In this document: positions 16,890 to 26,627 of the stretch, one piece after another
Layout of the letters: the number at the start of each line of letters is the position of its first letter
How positions within the stretch are numbered: position 1 is the stretch's first letter
Source of the DNA: Desulfatibacillum aliphaticivorans DSM 15576
GTDB lineage: Bacteria > Desulfobacterota > Desulfobacteria > Desulfobacterales > Desulfatibacillaceae
DNA length: 64,000 bases
Direction: 5' to 3'
NCBI RefSeq assembly: GCF_000429905.1
Contig: NZ_KE386982.1
Coordinates: forward strand, 18,305-82,304
Translations under genes and position numbers: made by a program
Notes under the pieces: model-generated
What the model was told of the DNA's origin: nothing
Database searches by the model: none
Seen by the model: only the letters and a program-made list of their open reading frames with translations

Positions 16890-18215
16890 ATGAAAAGATG
16901 TTTTTTCCTGCTTAGGGGGGTGCTTACGTTGTTGGTCCTGGGGATGCTGGTTAGCGGCGCATGGGCTTCCGACGCCCTCATGGATCGTATGGCGGATTTC
17001 GACCCCAGCAACCCTGTGATTCCCGAAGGGGACACTATTAAGATAGGGCATTTAAACCCCTTTTCCGGCCCAGCGGCCATGAACGGAGAGCTTTACCACA
17101 TTGCGCTTCACTGGGTGGCCCACGACCTGAACAAACAGGGCGGCGTCATGGTGGACGGCAAGCTCAAGAAGATCGAGATCATCAAGGGCGACACCATGAG
17201 CAAGCCCATCAACGCCAAAAAGGCGGCGGAAAGGCTGATCCTGGGCGACAAGGTGGACTTGTTGTGGGGCAGCACCGGCAGCCATATCTCTTTGGTTTGC
17301 CAGCAGACGGCCGCCAAATACAAGAAAATCTACGTCAGCGCCCTGTCCATATCCGACTCTCTCATGGACGCGGAAAATTTCAACCGCTATACCTTTCACA
17401 CGCCCTGGACCACCAGCCAGGCGGCCAAGAGCCTGGCCTATTTCTACGCCAAACGGCCTGAGAAAAAATTTTACATTCTGTGCCAGGATTATTCCTTCGG
17501 CCACGACTTGGCCGAAAAGTTCAAGGGATATTTGAAGGAATTCCGCCCGGACGCCGAAATCGTGGGCGAGGATTACCATCCCCTGTTCACCAAGGATTTC
17601 GCCCCTTATCTGGAAAAAGTCAAGGCTTCCGGCGCGGAGGTCATTTTTTCCGGCGACTGGATGCCCGACTCCGTGAACCTCTTGAAGCAAAGCCGGGATT
17701 CCGGCCTGAACCTGCCTTTCGCCAATATGTACATGGACGACCCCATCACCCTGGGCGTGGTGGGCGTGGAAGGCTCCGCCGGCCTGGTCAACGCCAATCA
17801 GTATATGATTAACGACATGGATTCCCGTACCCGGGAGCTCAACAAGGTCTGGCATGAACTGCACGAGACCAAATGGGAGGAGCCCTACAACAGCTCCCTC
17901 TACGTCTGGCCCCTGGGCGTTGTGGCCAGCGCCATCAACACCACCTATTGGATGATGGACGTGGTGGAGCGCGCCGGAACCACAGACCCGGAAAAAATCA
18001 TCGAGACATGGGAAGGGGATAAATACGATTCCTTTGCCGGCGTTTTGGAAATGCGGGCCTGCGACCATGTCACCGTCCGCGACACCTATGTGAGCGAGTT
18101 CAGCAGCCCCACCAAGTGGTTCGACAATTTTTCGTACATCGACAAAATCGTCATCGTTCCTTCTTACGTGGTGGAGCCGCCGGTTCCCGAAGGCCTGGAC
18201 AGGTGTAAAAAATAG
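16890..18215 (+). CDS. Branched-chain amino acid-type ABC transporter, substrate-binding protein
   Basis: A 441-residue periplasmic binding protein (Peripla_BP_6 kind). It starts with a signal peptide (basic MKRC, hydrophobic core, cleavage near GAWAS). The mature part opens with the family pattern IKIGHLNPFSGPAAMNGE and later LWGSTGSH. Such Liv-type systems in anaerobic degraders often import aromatic or carboxylic acids rather than amino acids. Located next to an aryl-CoA-reductase-like operon and followed by two permeases and two ATPases, it probably brings in the pathway substrate. A strong hairpin after its stop may keep its mRNA more abundant than that of the membrane parts. Confidence 0.92.
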   Translation: MKRCFFLLRGVLTLLVLGMLVSGAWASDALMDRMADFDPSNPVIPEGDTIKIGHLNPFSGPAAMNGELYHIALHWVAHDLNKQGGVMVDGKLKKIEIIKGDTMSKPINAKKAAERLILGDKVDLLWGSTGSHISLVCQQTAAKYKKIYVSALSISDSLMDAENFNRYTFHTPWTTSQAAKSLAYFYAKRPEKKFYILCQDYSFGHDLAEKFKGYLKEFRPDAEIVGEDYHPLFTKDFAPYLEKVKASGAEVIFSGDWMPDSVNLLKQSRDSGLNLPFANMYMDDPITLGVVGVEGSAGLVNANQYMINDMDSRTRELNKVWHELHETKWEEPYNSSLYVWPLGVVASAINTTYWMMDVVERAGTTDPEKIIETWEGDKYDSFAGVLEMRACDHVTVRDTYVSEFSSPTKWFDNFSYIDKIVIVPSYVVEPPVPEGLDRCKK

Positions 18216-18221
18216 CCAAAT

Positions 18222-18249
18222 TGCGCCGCTTCCCTTGGGGAGCGGCGCA
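18222..18249 (+). terminator. Intercistronic hairpin after the binding-protein gene
   Basis: TGCGCCGCT pairs perfectly with AGCGGCGCA around TCCCTTGGGG, 6 nt after the stop. There is no T run, so it is more likely an mRNA stabiliser or partial attenuator than a full terminator, as often seen behind binding-protein genes. Confidence 0.55.
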
Positions 18250-18461
18250 TCCTTCCAGGCAGGGCGTCAGGATTGGACGCACGAAGACCCGGTCTGCTGA
18301 CGACTGCACCGCCGCATTGCGCCGGAACTTCCATGGGTGGACGCTGAACGCCTTCCCTCGCCCATGAAGCGTCTTTCCTGCGCCCTGATCCTGGCTGAAG
18401 ATATTCCTTAAAATATAAGGCCGCGGTCGGCTTTGATTCACGACCGGGAGGATTAGGACTT

Positions 18462-19334
18462 ATGGATGCGACAACCGCCATGTACGTGGGGCAGATCATG
18501 CATGGTCTGGCTTATGGAATGCTGCTTTTCCTGGTGGCTTCCGGCCTTACCTTGATTTTCGGCATGATGGGGATTCTCAACCTGGCCCACGCTTCGTTTT
18601 TCATGCTGTCGGCCTATTTTTGCGTTTCCGTCATCCACATGGGCGGGAATTTTTGGCTCGCCCTGCTTGCGGCGCCAATAATTACAGCCGCAATCGGGGT
18701 CATGGTGGAGCGGTTCCTGCTTCGGGGCATCCACGCCTCGGGACATATCGGAGAGCTGATTCTCACCGTGGGAGTCATGATGGTGATCATGGAGGCCGTG
18801 CAGGTGTTCTGGGGCACGGACAGCCACATGATCAGCGTTCCTCCTGCATTGGCCGGCATGGTGAATATTTTTGGATTGCAATATCCCCTATACAGATTGT
18901 TCGTCATCTTCCTGGCGCTGGCGATTTTGGGGCTGCTGGTCCTTTTTTTGTTCAAAACCAAAATGGGCATGATCATCCGGGCCGGAGTTTCGGACGCTGA
19001 AATGGTGGAGGCCCTGGGCATCAATATGCCTCTGGTCTTCATGATGGTTTTTGCAGCGGGAACCTGGCTGGCCGGCGTGGCGGGCGTGGCAATCTCCCCC
19101 CTGTTGTCGGTTTTTCCGGGTATGGCCGACCAGATGGGCATGGACGCCTTTGTGGTGGTTGTGGTGGGCGGCTTCGGCAGCCTCTTGGGCGCCTTTGTGT
19201 CGGCCCTGTTTTTCGGTCTGCTCAATTCCTTCGGCATCCAGTTTCTGCCCAGGATCGCGCCGGTTCTGATGTTTGTGTTTATGGTTCTTGTTCTGTCCTT
19301 TAAGCCCAAGGGACTGTTTGGAGAAAGAGAATGA
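18462..19334 (+). CDS. Branched-chain amino acid-type ABC transporter permease (LivH-like)
   Basis: A 290-residue inner-membrane permease with about eight hydrophobic segments. The family motif region LTLIFGMMGILNLAHASFFM is near the N terminus and the EAA-like contact loop (RAGVSDAEMVEALGIN) lies around residue 180. It overlaps the start of the LivM frame by 4 nt (ATGA). Confidence 0.92.
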   Translation: MDATTAMYVGQIMHGLAYGMLLFLVASGLTLIFGMMGILNLAHASFFMLSAYFCVSVIHMGGNFWLALLAAPIITAAIGVMVERFLLRGIHASGHIGELILTVGVMMVIMEAVQVFWGTDSHMISVPPALAGMVNIFGLQYPLYRLFVIFLALAILGLLVLFLFKTKMGMIIRAGVSDAEMVEALGINMPLVFMMVFAAGTWLAGVAGVAISPLLSVFPGMADQMGMDAFVVVVVGGFGSLLGAFVSALFFGLLNSFGIQFLPRIAPVLMFVFMVLVLSFKPKGLFGERE

Positions 19335-20304
19335 CAAAGATCTGGATCAAAACCCTTGCGGCGATCATTCTAATAGGCGTTCTCATCGCCTTTCCCAAAG
19401 TCATGGGCGTGCTGAACACCAATATCTTTATCGGTTTCGCCATCATGGCCCTGTTTGCGGTTAGCCTGAATCTCATGCTGGGCTACACCGGCCTCTTGAG
19501 CTTCGGCCACGCCATGTTTTTCGGGCTGGGCGCCTACACCACGGCCCTGAGCCTCTAGCACATCGACAACCTGCCCATTTTTCTGGCCCTGCTTTCAGGC
19601 GTGTTGGGGGCCGTCGTGTGCGCGGTCATTGTCAGCCCGCTTTTGGTCAGGCTGAGCGGCACGGCTTTTTCCATGCTGACCCTGGCCTTTGGGCAGCTCA
19701 TGTACATTGTGTGCCTGAAGTTTCGCGAAGTGACCGGCGGCGCCGACGGCCTGGGCGGCTTTCCCGTCCCGGACTTGAAGGTACCCTTCACCGGCGGGAT
19801 AGACATGACCGACCCCACCAATTTCTACTATTTCGCCGTAACGGTTTTAGGGGGCTGCATCCTGCTTATATGGCGCTTTACCAAAACTCCCATGGGCAGC
19901 GTCATGATAAGCATCCGGGATAACGATAACCGGGTGGACTACCTGGGCTTTCACGTTCCTTCGGTCAAATCCCTGGTCTTCATCGTGTCCGGGGGATTCG
20001 CAGGCGCGGCCGGGGCCATATACGCCTTGTTCCAAAACATGGTTTCCACGGACGGCGTCCTGGGCCTTTTCACCTCGTTCAACCCCATTATCATGACCAT
20101 CATCGGCGGCGTTTCCAGCTTTACCGGCCCCATCATCGGCGCGGGCCTGCTGACCCTGCTGGAGGAATTCCTCCTCAGATATACGGATCGCATCGCCTTG
20201 TTCAACGGTCTGGTGCTGATTCTTATGATTAAATTCGCCCCCGGCGGAATCATGGGAATCTGGGATGCGGTCTATCGAAAATGGTTTAAAAGGAGGACTT
20301 TATC

Positions 20305-20308
<4 letters not shown>
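19331..20308 (+). pseudogene. LivM-like ABC permease with in-frame amber codon
   Basis: A single frame of 325 sense positions encodes a LivM-type permease: LNLMLGYTGLLSFGHAMFFG near residue 50 and the contact loop ISIRDNDNRVDYLGFHV later on. The frame is broken once, by TAG at 19556-19558 (codon 76), with no frameshift; residues on both sides are normal for the family. Either the gene has a nonsense mutation, the TAG is read through, or the base call is wrong. Starts exist downstream of the TAG (for example the GTG at 19601), but a protein from there would lack the first two or three helices. Both flanking genes are intact and coupled, which argues for a recent or tolerated change. Confidence 0.85.
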
Positions 20309-21051
<743 letters not shown>

Positions 21052-21053
21052 TC

Positions 21054-21755
21054 ATGCTGCTGGAAGTCAAGGATATCAATACCTTTTACGGAGACAGCCA
21101 TGTGCTCCAGGGCGTTTCCCTGCAGGTGCATGAAGGGGAGACCGTGGCTCTTCTGGGCCGCAACGGCATGGGCAAGAGCACCACCTTAAAGTCCATCATG
21201 GGGCTTTTAAAGCCAAGAAGCGGCAGAATTGTCTTCAAAGACAAGGACATCACCAAGCTCTCGCTTTTTAAAAAGGCCCGCCAGGGCATGGGCTACGTGC
21301 CGGAAGAACGGCGCATCTTCCCCCATTTGTCCATCCAGGAAAACCTGCTTATAGGCTCCCGAAACAAGACCGGCGAAAACGCCTGGGACCTGGATCGGGT
21401 GTACCACCATTTTCCCGTGCTTGATGAACGCAAGGCCATGAGCGGCGCCTATCTTTCCGGCGGCGAGCAGCAAATGCTTTCCATAGCCCGGGCTTTGATG
21501 GGCAATCCGGACCTTTTGCTGGTGGACGAGCCCACCGAGGGCCTGGCGCCCATCATGGTCCAGAAGGTGGCCGCCATCATCAAGGAGATTTCCGACGCCG
21601 GAGTTTCCATCCTGTTGGTGGAGCATAACCTGAACGCCGCCCTGGCTCTGGCCGACCGCGTTTACCTCATGGGCAAGGCGTACATCGGCTACGAAGGCAC
21701 GGCCAAGGACCTGGAGCAGAACCCGGAAATCCGCAGCGAGTTCCTGGAAGTCTAA
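21054..21755 (+). CDS. Branched-chain amino acid-type ABC transporter ATPase (LivF-like)
   Basis: A 233-residue ATPase with Walker A GRNGMGKST, signature LSGGEQQMLSIARAL, Walker B LLLVDEPTEG and switch histidine in LVEHNLNAA. The start is set at ATG 21054, which is 7 nt from the GGAGG site; a GTG at 21048 overlaps the previous stop but is too close to that site. It completes the importer. Confidence 0.93.
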   Translation: MLLEVKDINTFYGDSHVLQGVSLQVHEGETVALLGRNGMGKSTTLKSIMGLLKPRSGRIVFKDKDITKLSLFKKARQGMGYVPEERRIFPHLSIQENLLIGSRNKTGENAWDLDRVYHHFPVLDERKAMSGAYLSGGEQQMLSIARALMGNPDLLLVDEPTEGLAPIMVQKVAAIIKEISDAGVSILLVEHNLNAALALADRVYLMGKAYIGYEGTAKDLEQNPEIRSEFLEV

Positions 21756-21838
21756 CATTTAGATGCAAGGCCCAGAGGGGAGTGTAGGGGCGCTGCTTGC
21801 CGCGCCCTTGAATTTTGTATTGTTTAAAGGATGATTCA

Positions 21839-22861
21839 ATGCCTTTGTCTGAAAGTCTGCAAAAATACGCCAAGAAGTTGGGATATCCCAATTCCAAAAC
21901 CATGGAAAAAATCCTGTCCATCCTCTTTGACACACAGGAGAAGCAGACCATCGCCTCCCTGCTTCCCGGAAGCATCGACAACCTTGCAGGCAGGGCCTGC
22001 ATGCTTCCGCAAGACGTGGAAAGGGTCATCAAGGAATTGCGATTCATGGGTGCGGTATGCCGCAACCACAGGCTGTCCGGGGACGAGGAAGTCTTTGAAC
22101 TCTACCCCGGCGTCATCGAGCTGCGGGACGCGGTTTTGCTGACTCCGGGCATAGATTACTCCATGGTGGAGATGTGGGACCACATCATCCGAGAGGAATT
22201 GCCGGAAACCATCCCCCTTTGGAGAAAATACAAGGTCCCGCCGGCCTTGCGCACCATTCCCATAGAAAAGACCGTGGATTCCCGGTCAACGGTTCTGGAC
22301 ATCGAGTCCGCTGCGGCCATCGTACAAAACGCCGAGCAAATCGTGGTCCTGCCCTGCGTGTGCCGCTCCTCCCGGCACACTCTGAACAAAAGCCCGGAAT
22401 GCCCCGCGCCGGACGACGCCCACATCTGCATGCTCATCAACCGTTTCGGCGAGGAGGCCTTGGAGCGCGGGATCGGAACCGCCGTCTCCAAGGAGGAAGC
22501 CCTGGCCAAGCTCAAGCTGGCGGAAGAGGCGGGCCTGGTGCACATGACCCGCAACAACATCAAGTCCGACCTGTCCCTGTGTAATTGCTGCTCGTGCTGC
22601 TGCACCGGCCTGTTTTTGATCAATCAGATCAAGTATGAGGCTTTTGCGCCTTCCCGTTTTCGCGTGACATTGAAGGAAGAGAACTGCCTGGGCTGCGGCG
22701 TGTGCGTGGACCGGTGTCAGTTTCACGCCATCGAGTTGGACGAGGTCGCCAAAATCGACCCCGACTCCTGCTTTGGCTGCGGCAATTGCGTGCTCACATG
22801 CCCCGCCGAAGCCCTTATCCTGGAGGAAATCCGGCCCAGGGAGTTTATCCGGTCCACATAA
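21839..22861 (+). CDS. Ferredoxin-type [4Fe-4S] protein with extra cysteine clusters
   Basis: A 340-residue soluble protein. The C terminus has two classic [4Fe-4S] motifs (CLGCGVCVDRC and CFGCGNCVLTC). The middle holds further cysteines (LPCVCRSSRHT, SPECPAPDDAHIC) and a dense CNCCSCCC run near residue 245. The first 90 residues resemble a winged-helix-like or helical domain without cysteines. It follows the importer by 83 nt on the same strand. A natural role is carrying low-potential electrons to the activases of the reductase operon, but that is inference. Start ATG 21839 follows AAGGA by 8 nt. Confidence 0.8.
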   Translation: MPLSESLQKYAKKLGYPNSKTMEKILSILFDTQEKQTIASLLPGSIDNLAGRACMLPQDVERVIKELRFMGAVCRNHRLSGDEEVFELYPGVIELRDAVLLTPGIDYSMVEMWDHIIREELPETIPLWRKYKVPPALRTIPIEKTVDSRSTVLDIESAAAIVQNAEQIVVLPCVCRSSRHTLNKSPECPAPDDAHICMLINRFGEEALERGIGTAVSKEEALAKLKLAEEAGLVHMTRNNIKSDLSLCNCCSCCCTGLFLINQIKYEAFAPSRFRVTLKEENCLGCGVCVDRCQFHAIELDEVAKIDPDSCFGCGNCVLTCPAEALILEEIRPREFIRST

Positions 22862-23391
22862 GACGCCTGTAAACAGGAATTCACCCAAACCCGTGCGGCC
22901 AAGCAACCGCCCCGGTTTTGAGATTGCCTGCGCCCGCTCGCATCGGGGAGGGTTGATGCGGGCTTCCTTAACGCCATTAATAGAATGGCATAAAAAACAG
23001 CTTGACGTATAGTATAATTGGATTTTAATATAAATAAATTCTCATTAAAATATTAGTTTCTATCTCGCTTTGTTTTCTTCAGCACCATTGAAAAGACCGT
23101 CCAAAGCGCCCGTCCCTTAACATGAAGCGGCGTCAATCAGGGCGTTGATCAGGCGCCGGAATTCCGCTTGTTTTCTGCACCGGCAAGGCTAAACGTCAAG
23201 CCCTTGTGTGAGGAAGTCCAGACATACACCTACGGCATCTTCCACCTCTCTGTTTTTAAGGGCTTTCATTCTCCTTGTCTTTTCACTCCACGGTCCGGGG
23301 CCGCGTAAGCGATGTCCTGGGCGGATCCGCGATTTTTCTCAAAGGCGTTTTGCATGCAACCTATTTGCTGAACAATAAAGGAGATTAAACC
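22862..23391. other. 530-nt gap with terminator, AT-rich promoter and possible gene remnants
   Basis: A GCCCGC/GCGGGC hairpin lies at 22932-22963 and may end the importer transcript. An AT-rich stretch with TTGACG (23002-23007) and TAATAT (23026-23031), 18 nt apart, may be a promoter. On the minus strand two tiny coupled reading frames (23266-23355 and 23117-23269, the latter with an in-frame TAG at 23189-23191) look like degenerate gene pieces. None is convincing as a working gene. Confidence 0.45.
22932..22966 (+). terminator. Probable terminator after the ferredoxin gene
   Basis: GCCCGC ... GCATC pairs with GATGC ... GGGC, followed by TTCCTT, about 70 nt after the ferredoxin stop. The T run is short, so strength is uncertain. 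Confidence 0.4.
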
Positions 23392-25647
23392 ATGAGTGAG
23401 ATAAAACAGGAAAATGGGAAAGGGTATTCCGAGATTGCCGCGGGCGCCTCAGCAAGAATGCCTGAAAAAAATTCAAGTGTTCAAACGCATGATGGTTGCA
23501 TTGGGGATCTTTCATCAACAGACTATCTATGGAAAGACAAATTGGATCATAGCGAAGACGCGATTGTATCTGTCCTGGCGTCTGATGGCGGTTATGTTTA
23601 CTCAGGGTGCGATGGATACGTCCAGCAAGTTCATGTGGAGAGCGGCAATATTCATGCCGTCAATAACCTGCCTGATAAAGGAAACCATGAAGTCAGGCTG
23701 GCTTTGACGGACTCGTATCTGGCCGCGGGCACGAACGGCTATGTTGTATTGGTTGATCTCGCCGACTTCGGGAATGCGAGTAAAAATAAAGATATTGACT
23801 TACCGGATGACGGCGGCAGGGAAGTCGTTTCCGTCATATATGACGGCAATAAATACATTTATGCGGGCTCCAACGGCTATGTGCACCAAATCGATGCAAG
23901 CAGTAGGACGCTTATCGCCACCAACACGCTGCCTGGTATGGGAAACCATGAAGTGCAATTGGCCCTCTCTGATTCCTACCTGATTGCAGGCACAAATGGC
24001 CACGTAATATTGGTCGACCTTGCTGATTTCGATAATCCGGGTAATAATATTTACGCACCTCTGCCGGACAAGGATGATGAAGTTGTTCATGTTGTGACCG
24101 ACGGCAAATACATTTATGCGGGCTCCAACGGTTACGTCAATCAAATCGATTTCAACGGCAATATTATCGACTCCAATAGGCTTCCTGACAGGGGCAACCA
24201 TGAAACCCGATTGGCGCTGACGGACTCCTATTTGGTTGCAGGAATACATGGATGGGTCGTCATGGTTGACCTTGCCGACTTTGGCAACACGAAAAAAAAT
24301 ATTAACGTTCCATTGCATCATTGCGGAGAACATTATGTTAATGTGTTGTTCGATTCCCAAAAGAATATATTATACGCCGGGTCTAATGGATATCTTTACG
24401 CATTGTATCCTGAAACCGGCGCCGTATACTTGTCGCTCGACCTTTCCAAGCTGGGAGAGGATGAAGTCAGAATATCCGTGAGGGATGAGCAGGTTTTTTT
24501 TGGGACCTATGGATATTTGGCTTCACTAAATGTTGTTAAACGATTGGAGGTAGAATTAATACCCCAGGAAACGGAACAGTGGTGCTGGGCCGCCAGTGCG
24601 GAAATGATCATGAAATATTTGGGGCGCGATGTTCCTCAATGCGAGCAGGCTAACACGGAGTTTAAACGTAATGACTGCTGCGGCGACCCCGTACCAAAAG
24701 AATGTGTAAAGCCGGGTAGTCCGCAATTCGCTCATTGGGATTTTCTCTATAGATTTATCGATCCCCCAGACGTATTGTCATTCCATGATTTGAAACATGA
24801 GTTTTGCTCCAACAGGCCTGTACAATTTGTTTGGAAATGGACAGGGGGTAAGAAAGGCGCCCACGAGATGGTGGCTACAGGATACAGCGATTATGACCAG
24901 ATGATTCATATCAATAATCCTTGGCCGGTGGACAGTGGAGAGGTGGCATGGATAACATACAGTGAGTATGTAAGCGGGAAAGACCATACACATGGCCGTG
25001 ATTATTATGATATCCATTATAATCCAAAAGAACGGGAAGCTCCTCCAGTGAAAGAGTCTTCCGGAGAAATGGTTATGGAAAAAGAGTCATCCGCACCAAA
25101 AAGGGAGGAGTTCGTTGATGCGCAGTCCGCAGCGATAAAAGGGCTGAAATTGTATGTATCTTTGGGCATGGCCCAAAGTGAAGCGTCGTTGAAGAGCCCG
25201 GAAGACGCCTCCAAACTCGAACTTGGGGAGCCCTTTCAAGTATATTTTATTGGATTTGACAAAATAGAGCAGTTTCAACCCGGTCAAAGTTCGGATCAAT
25301 TTCTCCTGGACCTGGATGAACTGATGTTTCCCATACTCTGCAACGGGCAAGTTGTCTCCGCCGTTGCAGTCAACCGGGAGGCGGGTAAATGGCATGTTAA
25401 AAGCATTGGCAATTCAAATACAATAAAAGACCTGACCCGAACAAAAAACGTGTTCGCCCAAGATCACATAAATCTTTCGCCGAAGTACTTTGTCGTCACA
25501 ATTCCAAGCATGTATACGCTGTTTCTTGCTTTTGAAGACGACCAGGGCAATCTGAATTTTGTCCATGTCTTTGACGATACCGAAAGGGCTTTTGTCAAGA
25601 ACACCCTGCAAAACGCTCATGAGGTATTGCAGGCCCTGCAAACTTGA
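23392..25647 (+). CDS. Propeller-like repeat protein fused to a papain-like cysteine protease
   Basis: A 751-residue protein without signal peptide. Residues 55-385 consist of about three and a half repeats of roughly 86 residues, each with YIYAGSNGYV-QID, GNHEVRLALTDSYL and AGTNGYVVLVDLADF elements, as in beta-propeller blades. Residues 390-540 are a papain-like domain of the C39/C70 type: catalytic C398 in EQWCWAAS, H491 in GAHEMVATGY and N508 or N509 in HINNPWP. Residues 560-751 are of unknown fold. It stands alone between operons. The repeats may bind a target that the protease cuts; an effector, toxin or self-processing role are all possible. Base use is more AT-rich than its neighbours, which hints at transfer. 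Confidence 0.8.
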   Translation: MSEIKQENGKGYSEIAAGASARMPEKNSSVQTHDGCIGDLSSTDYLWKDKLDHSEDAIVSVLASDGGYVYSGCDGYVQQVHVESGNIHAVNNLPDKGNHEVRLALTDSYLAAGTNGYVVLVDLADFGNASKNKDIDLPDDGGREVVSVIYDGNKYIYAGSNGYVHQIDASSRTLIATNTLPGMGNHEVQLALSDSYLIAGTNGHVILVDLADFDNPGNNIYAPLPDKDDEVVHVVTDGKYIYAGSNGYVNQIDFNGNIIDSNRLPDRGNHETRLALTDSYLVAGIHGWVVMVDLADFGNTKKNINVPLHHCGEHYVNVLFDSQKNILYAGSNGYLYALYPETGAVYLSLDLSKLGEDEVRISVRDEQVFFGTYGYLASLNVVKRLEVELIPQETEQWCWAASAEMIMKYLGRDVPQCEQANTEFKRNDCCGDPVPKECVKPGSPQFAHWDFLYRFIDPPDVLSFHDLKHEFCSNRPVQFVWKWTGGKKGAHEMVATGYSDYDQMIHINNPWPVDSGEVAWITYSEYVSGKDHTHGRDYYDIHYNPKEREAPPVKESSGEMVMEKESSAPKREEFVDAQSAAIKGLKLYVSLGMAQSEASLKSPEDASKLELGEPFQVYFIGFDKIEQFQPGQSSDQFLLDLDELMFPILCNGQVVSAVAVNREAGKWHVKSIGNSNTIKDLTRTKNVFAQDHINLSPKYFVVTIPSMYTLFLAFEDDQGNLNFVHVFDDTERAFVKNTLQNAHEVLQALQT

Positions 25648-25823
25648 TGCTCGGCGGCAACCGTAGGCATGGCCAGTGATAAAATATTCCCTATGGGAAT
25701 GACGCAGGGCAAGCCCTGAATCTTGCATTTTGTAACGATTACGGTGGTTTTTGCCTTGTTCTTTCTACATGGCGCCGGGGACGCCGCGATTTTTTGCCTG
25801 CTCTGTTTTTGCGCGAAGCGCTG

Positions 25824-25874
25824 TTTTGAAGTTTTGATCAAACTTTTTTAAAAGTTTGCCGCCGGAGGCAGGCA
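25824..25874. repeat. Dispersed intergenic repeat, second copy
   Basis: GAAGTTTTGATCAAACTTTT, then AAAAGTTTGCCGCCGGAGGC, is the reverse-orientation relative of the block at 15501-15548. A shortened piece (GTTTGCCGTCGGAGGC) follows at about 25892-25907. Confidence 0.55.
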
Positions 25875-25917
25875 GTTTAGTCGTTTTGCCGTTTGCCGTC
25901 GGAGGCATGTTTTTTTT

Positions 25918-26493
25918 TCAGGACTGCGATTGAAAAAACACCCCGCCGATGTAGGTGACGGTGTTGGGGCCGTTGTAATATTTGAGCCCTGCGTCCTTCA
26001 TCATTTTCATGGCGTCGATGCCGTAGGCCTCCACGGAGTACAGGGCTTTTTCCGGGAAGCGGCAGGGCTCGCCGTCTACGTAGGAGCAGGTTTCGCACAC
26101 CTGGCAGGCGCCTACGCCAAGGATGACAAAATTCTCCGAGGCCAAACTTTCCTTGATAGCTTTGCGCAGGTTCTGGATGCGATCCTGAAAGTCCTTGGCG
26201 CCGGCCATCATGCCTTTCCAATCGTAGCTGCTTTCCAGTTCGTACACCTTGTCAACAATAAGAAACCGTTCGTATTTCTCAAGCCCGGCCTGGAGTTCCT
26301 CCACGGGAGCTATGGCGGGCGGGCAGGTCCAGCTTTTACCCACGCTGCCGCATCGGTTGGCTTCGCACATTTTACGGACCATGGGGCTGAACGGAACTTC
26401 GTCGCAGGAGATATCTTTGTAATGGTCGAAAAATCTTTGGACGGCTTCAAGTTCTTGCATGGCGTTCTCGCTGTTCAGGGAAAGGTTAAACAT
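25918..26493 (-). CDS. DUF2284 metal-binding-like protein
   Basis: A 191-residue soluble protein of the DUF2284 family. Conserved cysteines fall in groups: MCEANRCGSVGKSWTCPP in the N-terminal third and GACQVCETCSYVDGEPCRFP in the C-terminal part, which probably bind Fe-S clusters or another metal. The family often lies near corrinoid methyltransferase genes, as here, but no reaction is known. It is separated from the next gene upstream by a terminator at 26502-26537, so it may have its own promoter. Confidence 0.8.
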   Translation of the reverse strand: MFNLSLNSENAMQELEAVQRFFDHYKDISCDEVPFSPMVRKMCEANRCGSVGKSWTCPPAIAPVEELQAGLEKYERFLIVDKVYELESSYDWKGMMAGAKDFQDRIQNLRKAIKESLASENFVILGVGACQVCETCSYVDGEPCRFPEKALYSVEAYGIDAMKMMKDAGLKYYNGPNTVTYIGGVFFQSQS

Positions 26494-26501
26494 GAAAATT
26501 T

Positions 26502-26537
26502 AAACGGCTGAAGCCCGCCGGAAGGCTCCAGCCGTTT
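26502..26537 (-). terminator. Terminator after the outer-membrane protein gene
   Basis: AAACGGCTG and CAGCCGTTT form a perfect 9-bp stem. On the minus strand the stem is followed by TTTAAATTTT. It lies between the outer-membrane protein gene and the DUF2284 gene. Confidence 0.6.
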
Positions 26538-26627
26538 GTGGAAATGCGTTTATAGGGGGAAAGGGGGAGAGCGATTGCTGCCTATGGCATCTTTCGCTCA
26601 TGCCAATCCGCTGTGTCCGTTATTGAG

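Noticed and set aside
17052..18068. A 338-codon open frame on the minus strand
   Set aside because: It is a shadow of the substrate-binding protein gene, which has a signal peptide and family motifs.
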